Part shown: one piece after another, positions 49,953-58,127 of the stretch
How positions within the stretch are numbered: the first letter of the stretch is position 1
Layout of the letters: each line of letters starts with the position of its first letter
Origin: Aminobacter sp. HY435
Lineage (GTDB): Bacteria; Pseudomonadota; Alphaproteobacteria; Rhizobiales; Rhizobiaceae
DNA length: 64,000 nucleotides
Reading direction: 5' to 3'
Assembly: GCF_027568395.1 (NCBI RefSeq)
Contig: NZ_JANKZL010000009.1
Coordinates: 213,387-277,386 of the forward strand
The notes under the pieces: generated by a model
Seen by the model: only the letters and a program-made list of their open reading frames with translations
Told to the model about the DNA's origin: nothing
The model's database searches: none
Program-made: the position numbers and the translations under genes

Positions 49953-50082
49953 TGACTGGAGGTCAGAAAATGAACATTAAGAGCCTTCTTCTCGGCTCCG
50001 CTGCGGCTCTGCTCGCAGTCTCCGGCGCTCGTGCGGCCGACGCTGTCGTCGTCGCTGAGCCGGAGCCCATGGAATACGTCCG
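49953..50082 (+). repeat. inverted repeat arm, porin copy 2
   Basis: 130 bp identical to 49178-49307 in opposite orientation, beginning TGACTGGAGGTCAGAAAATG. The first mismatch is a synonymous C/T at 50083. Confidence 0.95.
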
Positions 50083-50980
50083 TATCTGCGACGTTTACGG
50101 CGCAGGCTTCTACTACATTCCCGGCACCGAGACCTGCTTGAAGGTTGGCGGCCTGGTTCGTTACCAGATCGACTGGCGCGATGATGATGACGGCTGGAAG
50201 AAGACCGCAGCCGCTCGTCTGAAGCTCGACGCGCGTTCGGAAACCGAATACGGCACGTTCCGTCGCTATATCGAACTGCACTTCCAGAACCAGGGCTTGA
50301 AGGAATACTACAACCCTGAGCTGGACGAGTATTTCCTCGCGGACTCGACTTCGTCCTGGATCCGTTATGCCTACTTCGAACTCGGCGGCCTGATGGTCGG
50401 TCGTAACGACACCCTGTTCGACGGTGGCATCTACGGCGAGTTCGACGAAGGCGGTGGCGATTTCATCAATCAGATCCGTTACACCTTCGACGCTGGCAAC
50501 GGCATTGCGATCAGCGCATCGCTCGAAGAAGCCGACTACAACTACGACTACACCCCGAACGTCGCCGGCAAGATCTCGGTCGCTCAGGGCTGGGGTGGTG
50601 TTGACCTGTTCGCAGCTTACGATGCGACTGCTGAAGAGTACGCTCTCAAGGCAATCGCCACGTTCAAGGCATCGGACGCTGTCAGCCTGCAGGCTATCGC
50701 AAGCTACAATTCCGGCCTGAGCTTCTACTCGATCGGCTACGAATGGTCGCTCGGCGCCTCGGTCGAATACAAGGCTACCGACAAGCTGACGCTGACGGCA
50801 GGCGGCCAGTATTTCGGCGACGACCTTGTCCTGGGCGGCAACGACTGGACCATCGGTGCAGTGGCTGACTACGAGATCGTCGAGAACCTGAACGCCAAGC
50901 TGGCGCTCAACTACGACGACGGCGAAAACTACGCCGACGGCGTGTTCTCGGGCTTCCTGCGTCTCGACGCTTCGTTCTAA
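49970..50980 (+). CDS. Omp2-like porin (copy 2)
   Basis: 336-residue paralogue of the porin at 48.2-49.3 kb. It has the same signal peptide, the same CDVYG...TC pattern and C-terminal FSGFLRLDASF. It differs mainly in surface-loop regions; for example, the segment around residues 85-105 (QNQGLKEYYNPELDEYFLAD) replaces a different loop in copy 1, and it is 22 residues shorter. Differences confined to loops suggest altered pore or phage/antibody contacts (inference). It is divergent from copy 1 across tRNA-Ser and is followed by a strong terminator. Confidence 0.94.
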   Translation: MNIKSLLLGSAAALLAVSGARAADAVVVAEPEPMEYVRICDVYGAGFYYIPGTETCLKVGGLVRYQIDWRDDDDGWKKTAAARLKLDARSETEYGTFRRYIELHFQNQGLKEYYNPELDEYFLADSTSSWIRYAYFELGGLMVGRNDTLFDGGIYGEFDEGGGDFINQIRYTFDAGNGIAISASLEEADYNYDYTPNVAGKISVAQGWGGVDLFAAYDATAEEYALKAIATFKASDAVSLQAIASYNSGLSFYSIGYEWSLGASVEYKATDKLTLTAGGQYFGDDLVLGGNDWTIGAVADYEIVENLNAKLALNYDDGENYADGVFSGFLRLDASF

Positions 50981-51002
50981 TCGGCTCACCAGCTGATTTA
51001 GG

Positions 51003-51034
51003 AAAAACCCGGCGGGCAACCGCCGGGTTTTTTC
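51003..51034 (+). terminator. rho-independent terminator of porin copy 2
   Basis: AAAAACCCGGCGG (51003-51015) pairs with CCGCCGGGTTTTT (51020-51032) across a GCAA tetraloop, with T-run. It begins 22 bp past the stop. Confidence 0.95.
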
Positions 51035-51148
51035 GTTGCCACGATGATGCCCTGGATGTTGCCGGACGCCTCGGCAAAAGCTGGGCGCTGCAAGCGCAGT
51101 CGGCGACAATCGCAGAATTGGCGCGGAAGGTTGGGCGTCGACCTCGTT

Positions 51149-52042
51149 TCAGGCGGGAAGGGCGCCGGCCTGCTCCAGAAATCGCGCAATCTTTTCAGGC
51201 AATTCGCCGGTTTCCAGAAATGGTGCATGCCCTTGGCCGGCGACCGTGATTGCCTCGAGCGCCGGATGGCGTTCGGCCATCCTCCCAAGCGTTTCTTCTG
51301 ACAGCAGTCGTGAGTTCGCGCCGCGGATCGCGAGCATCGGAACCGCAGCGAGGAGATCGAACTGCGGCCACAAGTCGGGCAGCGGCTGCGTCAGATCCAT
51401 CGCCAGCACGGTGTTGATCAGCGCCGGATCATGGTCGGCGACCGGGACGCCGTTTTCGCTGCGGTAGATCGCGCGGACAAAACGCGACCAGTCGGCCGGC
51501 TGCAGCGCCGGAAATGCGTCGCCGTGAACTGATCTCTGCATCGCCACCGCCTCGTCGAAATCCTTCGGCCGCTGCGCATTCGCCAGATATGACCGAATCT
51601 GCTCCAGACCGGCAACCTCGATGACGGGACCTATGTCGTTCAGCACCACGGCCTTGATCAGGGCAGGGCGCATCGCTGCGAGCACGTGGATGATCAGGCC
51701 ACCCCGCGATGTGCCGATGAAGGCTGCCTCGGAGATGCCCAGCGCCCCAAGGCCCGTGACGATGTCGTTTGCTTCGACACCGACATTATAGTTATGCCAG
51801 TTGGAATCGGAAGCCGATCGCCCGCGGCCGCGATAGTCGAAGCAGATGATTCTGCGCGGGTCCGCAGCGCTGTAAGCGAGATGAAGTGCAAGCTCGTGAA
51901 AATCGCGGGCGTTGCGGCTGAGCCCTGGCAGGCACACGACCGGAACAGAATTGGCCGCGCCTTGGCCGTAGATCCGGGCGTGAAGCGTGAGCCCGTCCTG
52001 TGACATATAGAAGAAGTCCGAAAAGCCGTCGTCCCCACCCAT
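51149..52042 (-). CDS. alpha/beta hydrolase
   Basis: 297-residue cytosolic hydrolase. The fold is shown by the oxyanion region VVCLPGLSRNARDFHELALH, the strand IICFDYRGRGRSASDSNWHN, the nucleophile elbow GTSRGGLIIHVLA (Ser of GTSRG), an Asp/Asn region near LAIRGANSRLLSEETL and the catalytic His in GQGHAPFLE. It resembles esterase/lactonase-type enzymes; the substrate is unknown. It follows the lytic transglycosylase gene by 69 bp on the same strand. Confidence 0.88.
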   Translation of the reverse strand: MGGDDGFSDFFYMSQDGLTLHARIYGQGAANSVPVVCLPGLSRNARDFHELALHLAYSAADPRRIICFDYRGRGRSASDSNWHNYNVGVEANDIVTGLGALGISEAAFIGTSRGGLIIHVLAAMRPALIKAVVLNDIGPVIEVAGLEQIRSYLANAQRPKDFDEAVAMQRSVHGDAFPALQPADWSRFVRAIYRSENGVPVADHDPALINTVLAMDLTQPLPDLWPQFDLLAAVPMLAIRGANSRLLSEETLGRMAERHPALEAITVAGQGHAPFLETGELPEKIARFLEQAGALPA

Positions 52043-52111
52043 CGTCTACTCCCCGCGTCCGCATGCGCGGTCATAGCTACCGGGGCGGTCGCGCGGGGTC
52101 AAACGAAGAGG

Positions 52112-54148
52112 TCAGCGTCCATTCACCAGGTCGCCATTGATGTCGTAGCTGCCCGACAGCCGCATCTTGTAGACTTGGTAGTTCTCCATCACCCGCTGCA
52201 CGTAGCTGCGCGTCTCGGCAAACGGGATGCGCTCGATCCAGTCGACGACGGTGTCGATGTCCTTGCCGCGCGGATCGCCGTAACGCTCGATCCATTGAGC
52301 CGCGCGCCGGGGGCCGGCATTGTAGCCGGCAAAGGTCAGGACATAGGAGCCGTTGAAGCGGCCAAGCTGTTCGCCGAGGAAAGTCGCGCCCAGTGTCGCG
52401 TTGTAGGCGGGGTCGGTGGTCAGCCGGTCCTTGGAGTAGGGCATTCCGGCTTTCTTCGCCAAATCCCTGGCGGTTCCCGGCATCAGCTGCAGCAGGCCGC
52501 GCGCCCCCGCGCCGGAAACGGCGGACACGTTGAATTCGCTTTCCTGCCGCGCGATGGCGTAGGCGAGCGCCTTGCCCGAGCCCGAGATATTGGCTGTAGC
52601 CGGAATGACGCCGATCGGATGCGACAGCGCGCCGACGTCGAGGCCGCGCTGGGCGGCGATCTTGCCGACACGCAGGGCCAGATAGTGATTGCCCTGTTTT
52701 TCAGCCATCACGGCGAGCAACGCCAGTTCGCCGGTGCTGTCCAGTTGGCCGGCAAGGTCGCGATAGAGCAATTCGGCGTAGCGCGCATATCCGGCCCCTT
52801 CGAGGCGCGTGATCGCGCTCACCGCCTCGCGTTGGCCAAAAGCCTGGCGGTCGAGCGCACTTGGAGTGGGGTAGGCGACATCAAGCGCCTTGCGGCCGAT
52901 CCGTTCGGCTGCCAATTGGCCGTAGAAGGTCGTGCCGTAGCTTGCCGCCCGGGCGTAATAGTCTTTTGAGCTGCCGGGTCCGCCGGCTTCGGCGGCGCGG
53001 CCGAGCCAGTAATAGGCGCGCGACAATGAGATAGGGCTGCCGGCGATCTCGGCGATGCGGGCAAAATGGCCGGATGCTGTCTTCGGATCGTTGAGGCCGC
53101 GCAGCGCGTACCAGCCTGCGTGGAACTCCGCGTCGGCCGCATTGGCCGGGCTTTCGGCCGCGTGGGCGGCGACGATGCGATAGGCCGTCTGCATGTCGCC
53201 CTGATCCACCAGTTCGCGCGACAGGACGCGGCGTTCGGTCCACCAGGCGTCGGGATCGACAAGCGCGGCGCGGTCTTTCGGCGCCTTCAGCATCACGGCC
53301 GCCGCCGCGGTGTTCTTGTCTTGCCTGCGCAGAAGCCGGCTCTGGGCGAAGAAATAGCCGGCCGAACGCTGGTTGGCCGGCACCGCTTCGAGCAGGCGTG
53401 CCGCGTTCTTGTCGCCCTTGATGACGGCAGCCCAGGCATCGGCAAGCGGCTTGGCGCCGGCAAGGGCAGCCACGCGCTGGGCCGAGTTGACCCGGTCGGC
53501 ATACAGCATCTTTTCCATGCGGAAGCGGTGGTCGGCTGCCGGCAGCAGCGTGCCGAATTCGGCGATGATCGCCGCCTCCTGCTGCGGGTCGAGCTTGTCG
53601 TTGCGCCAGAACGTGCCGAGCGTCGCCCGGGCCGCTTCGGCGTCGCCGAGTTCCAACTGCGCGCGCGCCAGCAGCACCGCGCCTTCGATCGTCTGCGGCT
53701 TGCTTCCCGAGAAGGCCGAAACGACGATTCGGGGCTCCGGGTTTTCCCGCGCCATGGCGCGTTCGCTGTTGCGCCGCAGCGTTACCAGGCCTGGCCAGGA
53801 CGGCAGCGCCTGGGCTGCCGCGGCGATGTCGGCGCTCGGCACCTTGACGCCGCCATTGATGGCTATGGCCCACATCAGGATGTGGCGGTCGAGCGAAGTC
53901 GCGGGCAGGGCGTCGCGCACGGCGCGTGCCTGGTCGAGATCGCCGCTCGACAGCGCGTCGAGCCCGCTTTTCAGCTGGTCGATGGCGCCGAACGCCGCGC
54001 GAAATGCGTCACCCTTGCCGATCGAGGCAAAGGGAATGGCGGATGTTGCCTGCGGGTCGAGACCGCTGGCAGAGGCGGGCGCCAGGGCGATGAATGCGCC
54101 CAACAGCGCAATATGATGCGGCCTGGCAGCCGGAATGATCCTGGTCAT
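52112..54148 (-). CDS. soluble lytic murein transglycosylase (Slt family)
   Basis: Periplasmic enzyme that cleaves peptidoglycan glycan strands to 1,6-anhydro products. 678 residues: signal peptide (ALLGAFIALAPASASG), a long superhelical U/L-domain region of TPR-like helices (about 40-500), and the C-terminal SLT domain. That domain has the catalytic Glu in AYAIARQESEFNVSAVSGAG, then GARGLLQLMPGTARDLAKKA and YVLTFAGYNAGPRRAAQW. It is divergent from dapA across 231 bp, both genes being linked to wall synthesis. Confidence 0.93.
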   Translation of the reverse strand: MTRIIPAARPHHIALLGAFIALAPASASGLDPQATSAIPFASIGKGDAFRAAFGAIDQLKSGLDALSSGDLDQARAVRDALPATSLDRHILMWAIAINGGVKVPSADIAAAAQALPSWPGLVTLRRNSERAMARENPEPRIVVSAFSGSKPQTIEGAVLLARAQLELGDAEAARATLGTFWRNDKLDPQQEAAIIAEFGTLLPAADHRFRMEKMLYADRVNSAQRVAALAGAKPLADAWAAVIKGDKNAARLLEAVPANQRSAGYFFAQSRLLRRQDKNTAAAAVMLKAPKDRAALVDPDAWWTERRVLSRELVDQGDMQTAYRIVAAHAAESPANAADAEFHAGWYALRGLNDPKTASGHFARIAEIAGSPISLSRAYYWLGRAAEAGGPGSSKDYYARAASYGTTFYGQLAAERIGRKALDVAYPTPSALDRQAFGQREAVSAITRLEGAGYARYAELLYRDLAGQLDSTGELALLAVMAEKQGNHYLALRVGKIAAQRGLDVGALSHPIGVIPATANISGSGKALAYAIARQESEFNVSAVSGAGARGLLQLMPGTARDLAKKAGMPYSKDRLTTDPAYNATLGATFLGEQLGRFNGSYVLTFAGYNAGPRRAAQWIERYGDPRGKDIDTVVDWIERIPFAETRSYVQRVMENYQVYKMRLSGSYDINGDLVNGR

Positions 54149-54379
54149 TCCCTATCCTTGCGCTTTATGGTCAGCGGCGGTCTTTCGAGCCTGGGGTCAT
54201 GTGGTGAAGAGAAGCCTAACGAAAGGTTATCGCGCTCGTTCGATTCGAAGCCATATAAGTCCCTCCCGCACTTGCTGCAAATTGGTGTCAAGACTATGGT
54301 GCGCGGCCCTGCTTTCGGCTAGAAAGCCGGCGACATCAAAAAGACCGCGAAACCGTAGGGTTCCCTGGAGTTGGACGAC

Positions 54380-55261
54380 ATGCTGAGAGGCTCATTCACC
54401 GCGCTCGTGACACCATTCGACAAGAATGGCCGTCTCGACGAGAAAGCCTTTCGCGAATTCGTCGAATGGCAGATATCCGAAGGTACGCAGGGCCTTGTTC
54501 CGGTCGGCACCACCGGCGAATCGCCGACGCTGAGCCATGACGAGCACCGCCAGGTGGTCGGCATTTGCGTCGACGTGGCGCGCGGCCGTGTCCCGGTCAT
54601 TGCCGGTGCTGGCTCGAACAACACCGAAGAGGCCGTGGGCCTGGTCAAGTTTGCCGAAGACGTCGGCGCCGATGCCGTGCTGGTCGTCACGCCTTATTAC
54701 AACAAGCCGACCCAGCGTGGCCTTTATGCGCATTTCGCGGCTGTTGCCCAGGCAACGACGCTGCCGGTCATCATCTACAACATTCCGCCGCGTTCGATTA
54801 TCGACATGACGCCGGAGACGATGGGCCGGCTGGCGCATGACTTCAAGAACATCCGCGGCGTCAAGGATGCCACCGGCAAGGTCGAACGCGTTTCCGAGCA
54901 GCGCATCACCTGCGGCAAGGACTTCATCCAGCTCTCGGGCGAGGATGCTTCCGCGCTCGGTTTCAACGCCCATGGCGGCGTCGGCGCCATTTCGGTGACC
55001 TCGAACGTTGCGCCGCGCCTGTGCGCCGAGTTCCAGCACGCCAGCCTGTCGGGCGACAAGGACAAGGCGCTCGAGCTGCAGGATCGCCTGATGCCGCTGC
55101 ACAAGGCGATCTTCATCGAGCCGGGTGCTTCGGGGGCGAAATACGCGCTGTCGCGGCTCGGCCGCATCCACAACGTGCTGCGTTCGCCGCTCGTCACGGT
55201 CGAGGCCGAGACGGCCGCCAGGATCGACGCGGCGATGAAGCACGCCGGCCTCATCGACTGA
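54380..55261 (+). CDS. dapA: 4-hydroxy-tetrahydrodipicolinate synthase
   Basis: Condenses pyruvate with aspartate semialdehyde, first step of the lysine/diaminopimelate branch. 293 residues, the standard length. Schiff-base Lys162 in RGVKDATGK, catalytic Tyr133 in [10 protein letters not shown] and the [10 protein letters not shown] pyruvate-site motif near residue 43 are present. ATG at 54380 has GGAG 10 bp upstream; a TTG three codons earlier is possible. It is followed by smpB, 227 bp away. Confidence 0.97.
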   Translation: MLRGSFTALVTPFDKNGRLDEKAFREFVEWQISEGTQGLVPVGTTGESPTLSHDEHRQVVGICVDVARGRVPVIAGAGSNNTEEAVGLVKFAEDVGADAVLVVTPYYNKPTQRGLYAHFAAVAQATTLPVIIYNIPPRSIIDMTPETMGRLAHDFKNIRGVKDATGKVERVSEQRITCGKDFIQLSGEDASALGFNAHGGVGAISVTSNVAPRLCAEFQHASLSGDKDKALELQDRLMPLHKAIFIEPGASGAKYALSRLGRIHNVLRSPLVTVEAETAARIDAAMKHAGLID

Positions 55262-55488
55262 GCCGTCCGGGGTTGCGGAAGTCCGTCTCCGCGGCCATGT
55301 AAGGGCTCTTTGGATCGTATGTCCCTTGGAGGCTTGACGCTCCAGGATGAGGCAGTCACCCCGCTCCGCACCGAGCTTTTGCGCCCAGGCGCAAGGCTTG
55401 GAGTGTTCGCGGCAAACTCTCACCCTGAGATGCGCCCCCGGTTCTGCTTGGGGAGCCTCTAAGGACATACCAAACAGATAGCGATGCC

Positions 55489-55968
55489 ATGAGCCAGGGC
55501 AAGAAGTCCGACCCCAACAACAAGATCGCCGCGGAAAACCGCAAGGCGCGCTTCAACTACGAGGTGCTCGACACGCTCGAGGCCGGCATGGTCTTGACCG
55601 GCACCGAGATCAAGTCGCTGCGCCTCGGCCAGGCCAATATCCAGGAATCCTACGCCTCTTTCGAGGGTGGCGAACTCTGGCTGATCAATTCCTACGTGCC
55701 CGAGTATCTCCAGGCCAACCGCTTCAATCACGAGACGCGCCGCAGACGCAAACTTCTGGTCAACAAGCGCGAGATGGCCAAGCTCGCCCAGAACATCGAG
55801 CGCGAGGGCATGACCTTGGTGCCGCTGAAGATCTACTTCAACGACCGCGGCATGGCCAAGATGCTGCTCGCCATCGCCCGCGGCAAGAAGCTGCACGACA
55901 AGCGCGAGAGCGAAAAGCAGCGCGACTGGAACCGCGAGAAGGGGCGCCTGCTCAAGGAGCGGGGCTGA
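55489..55968 (+). CDS. smpB: SsrA-binding protein SmpB
   Basis: Binds tmRNA and loads it onto stalled ribosomes for trans-translation. 159 residues. Family signatures: [59 protein letters not shown] and the basic C-terminal tail [20 protein letters not shown], which enters the mRNA channel. The dapA-smpB order is common in Hyphomicrobiales. tmRNA itself is not in the window. A hairpin with 11-bp stem (55980-55990 / 55997-56007) follows and may end the transcript. Confidence 0.97.
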   Translation: MSQGKKSDPNNKIAAENRKARFNYEVLDTLEAGMVLTGTEIKSLRLGQANIQESYASFEGGELWLINSYVPEYLQANRFNHETRRRRKLLVNKREMAKLAQNIEREGMTLVPLKIYFNDRGMAKMLLAIARGKKLHDKRESEKQRDWNREKGRLLKERG

Positions 55969-55979
55969 GGTCTTCGGTC

Positions 55980-56007
55980 GCGTCGGTCCACTGCGATGGA
56001 CCGACGC
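55980..56007. terminator. hairpin between convergent smpB and UDG genes
   Basis: Perfect 11-bp stem GCGTCGGTCCA (55980-55990) / TGGACCGACGC (55997-56007) with a 6-base loop and no T-run. It sits in the 53-bp convergent gap, so a role in ending both transcripts is plausible. Confidence 0.5.
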
Positions 56008-56021
56008 CTGGCCGGGCCCGG

Positions 56022-56687
56022 CTATCGCCGCAGGTATTCCGCTACGTCACGGAAAACATTGACGAACATCTCTTCCGTCAAGACGCCGGTATTGGTGTTG
56101 TAGCGCGAGCAGTGATAGCTCGAAAACACCGCGATATTGCCGACGTCGCACCGCCCGCCATGCTTGAACGGCACCGCGGCGACGCGCGCGCCGAGCGCCC
56201 GCACGGTCGACTGGTGGCCGATCGAACCGAGCGTCAAGATGGCCTTCAGATTGGCAAAGCGTGCGATGGTCGGCACCAGGAAGGTGCGGCAGGTATTGAT
56301 TTCTGCGCCCACCGGCTTGTTGTCCGGCGGCACGCAACGCACGGCATTGGTAATCGCCGTGCCGATCAGCTCGAGGCTGTCATCCGGACGCGCCTCGAAT
56401 TCGCCGCGCGCCATGCCGAAGCGCTTGAGCGTCGAGTAGAGCAATTCGCCGGCGTAGTCGCCGGTGAAGGGGCGTCCGGTGCGGTTGGCGCCGCGCACGC
56501 CGGGGGCGAGCCCGACGATCAGGAACTCCACGCTGTCTTCTCCTTCCGGGGGCAGGAAGGAGCGGACAGGTGCGTTGTGCCAGCCCGGTTCGCGCAGCCG
56601 CCAGCCGGCAATGAAATCATGCAGGCGCGGGCAAAGCGGACAATCCCTGTCGGGATCGACGGGTAGGGCAGGCGGCGAAGAGAGCAT
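56022..56687 (-). CDS. family-5 uracil-DNA glycosylase (UdgB)
   Basis: DNA repair glycosylase of 221 residues, of the iron-sulphur family-5 type that removes uracil and other deaminated bases. Four cluster cysteines are visible: the pair in DCPLCPRL (about 16 and 19), one in NAVRCVPP and one in INTCRTFL. Motif A is GLAPGVRGANRTGRPFTGDY, which lacks the acidic residue of family 4, as expected for family 5. Motif B is SYHCSRYNTNTGVLT. It is 3 bp downstream of the NYN-domain gene, so the two form one operon. Confidence 0.9.
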   Translation of the reverse strand: MLSSPPALPVDPDRDCPLCPRLHDFIAGWRLREPGWHNAPVRSFLPPEGEDSVEFLIVGLAPGVRGANRTGRPFTGDYAGELLYSTLKRFGMARGEFEARPDDSLELIGTAITNAVRCVPPDNKPVGAEINTCRTFLVPTIARFANLKAILTLGSIGHQSTVRALGARVAAVPFKHGGRCDVGNIAVFSSYHCSRYNTNTGVLTEEMFVNVFRDVAEYLRR

Positions 56688-56690
56688 TTG

Positions 56691-57272
56691 CTAGATATCG
56701 TCCGTGGTCGGATCCACCGGGTCGGGCTTGCGGGCCGGCCGCTCGGAAGGCTCGCGGCCAATCTCGGCCTTGAGCGTCATCAGGTCGACGAAGTGGTCGG
56801 CCTGGCGGCGCAGGTCGTCGGAGATCATCGGCGGCTGCGAGGCCATGGTCGAGATCACCGAAACCTTGCGGCCGCGCCGCTGCAGCGCTTCGACCAGCGT
56901 GCGGAAATCGCCGTCTCCGGAGAAGATGACATAGTGGTCGACGACGTCAGCGAGTTCCAGGGCATCGACGGTAAGTTCGATGTCCATGTTGCCCTTGATC
57001 TTGCGCCGTCCGGTGGCGTCGGTGAACTCCTTGGCCGGCTTGGTGACGACCTTGAAGCCGTTGTAGTCGAGCCAGTCGATCAGCGGACGGATCGAGGAAT
57101 ACTCCTGGTCCTCGACCAGTGCAGTGTAATAATAGGCGCGCAGCAGATAGCCGCGCTTCTGGAAGCTGGAAAGCAGTTTGCGGTAGTCGATGTCGAAGCC
57201 GAGGGAGCGGGAGGTAGCGTAGAGATTAGCTCCGTCGATAAAAAGTGCGATTTTCTCGCGAGGATCAAACAT
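56691..57272 (-). CDS. NYN-domain (LabA/DUF88) protein
   Basis: 193-residue predicted RNase-like protein of the PIN-like NYN fold. The metal-site acids are recognisable: Asp in ALFIDGANLYATSR, Asp in KGNMDIELTVDAL and the pair in VIFSGDGDFRTLVEALQRRG. The C-terminus is charged and probably flexible. Members act on RNA, but the target is unknown. It is co-directional and 3 bp from the family-5 uracil-DNA glycosylase gene. Nothing distinct was seen in the 277-bp divergent gap to rpoZ. Confidence 0.9.
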   Translation of the reverse strand: MFDPREKIALFIDGANLYATSRSLGFDIDYRKLLSSFQKRGYLLRAYYYTALVEDQEYSSIRPLIDWLDYNGFKVVTKPAKEFTDATGRRKIKGNMDIELTVDALELADVVDHYVIFSGDGDFRTLVEALQRRGRKVSVISTMASQPPMISDDLRRQADHFVDLMTLKAEIGREPSERPARKPDPVDPTTDDI

Positions 57273-57549
57273 AGGAAAATTTCCTTGTTGAAATAGGCTG
57301 ACGCCAAATACGCTGAACCGAGCGCCCGTTCCCCCCAGATCAATGACTTACCCCACAGCGGCAAATATCGCTCGCGTTGAGTCATTCCAAGGGGGGACAG
57401 GGGCGGAGCAGTAAAATAATCGTTTGTGGACGGCTGTCCGGATTCCGACGCTTCACCGGCAAAGCAGGCTTCACGCTTGAATTCCACGGCCTTTCAGGCT
57501 AAGGCACGCGTCAGCTTTCCGTCAAATCCATGCATGAAAGGGGCACTTC

Positions 57550-57945
57550 ATGGCCCGCGTAACCGTTGAAGACTGCATTGACAAGGTCGACAACCGCTTT
57601 GAGCTGGTGCTCCTCGCCGGCCACCGCGCCCGCCAGATCTCGCAGGGCGCGCAGATCACACTGCCGCGCGACAACGACAAGAACCCGGTCGTGGCGCTGC
57701 GCGAGATCGCCGACGAAATGCTTTCGCCCGACGATCTCAAGGAAGATCTGATCCACTCGCTGCAGAAGCACGTCGAAGTCGACGAGCCGGAGCCCGAGGC
57801 TCCCGAGGCGGCGGACCAGACCACCGCTTCCGCCATCGACGCGGACGAGCCGGAAGAGAACATCAACTTCGATCGCATGTCGGAAGAAGACCTTCTCGCT
57901 GGCATCGAGAGCCTCGTCGCTCCCGAAAAGAGCGACGACTACTAA
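57550..57945 (+). CDS. rpoZ: RNA polymerase omega subunit
   Basis: Small subunit that helps RNA polymerase assembly and binds ppGpp in some bacteria. 131 residues. The conserved N-terminus [20 protein letters not shown] followed by [14 protein letters not shown] is followed by an alphaproteobacterial acidic tail ([14 protein letters not shown]...[19 protein letters not shown]). It precedes the ppGpp synthetase/hydrolase gene rsh by 182 bp, a common pairing. Confidence 0.96.
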   Translation: MARVTVEDCIDKVDNRFELVLLAGHRARQISQGAQITLPRDNDKNPVVALREIADEMLSPDDLKEDLIHSLQKHVEVDEPEPEAPEAADQTTASAIDADEPEENINFDRMSEEDLLAGIESLVAPEKSDDY

Positions 57946-57962
57946 GATCTGCCGTGATTTCC

Positions 57963-57989
57963 CCCTGCCGTTCACATGATGCGGCAGGG
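57963..57989 (+). terminator. hairpin after rpoZ
   Basis: CCCTGCCG (57963-57970) pairs perfectly with CGGCAGGG (57982-57989). There is no T-run, so termination would be partial. Confidence 0.4.
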
Positions 57990-58071
57990 CGAAATGCTCA
58001 AAAAGGTCTCGCCCGGCGCGAAACTCGGGGCTTCGGCTCTTCCTCGCCGGCTGATCAGTGGCTATCTATGA

Positions 58072-58099
58072 CATGCGTCGCAAGCCCTTGCGACGCATG
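58072..58099 (+). promoter_or_regulatory. 13-bp hairpin in the rsh leader
   Basis: CATGCGTCGCAAG (58072-58084) and CTTGCGACGCATG (58087-58099) form a perfect inverted repeat with a 2-base centre, 28 bp before the rsh ATG. It could be an operator palindrome or an mRNA hairpin near the ribosome binding site. Confidence 0.5.
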
Positions 58100-58127
58100 A
58101 TTCATTTCGAGTTCCGGGAAGCCGCCC

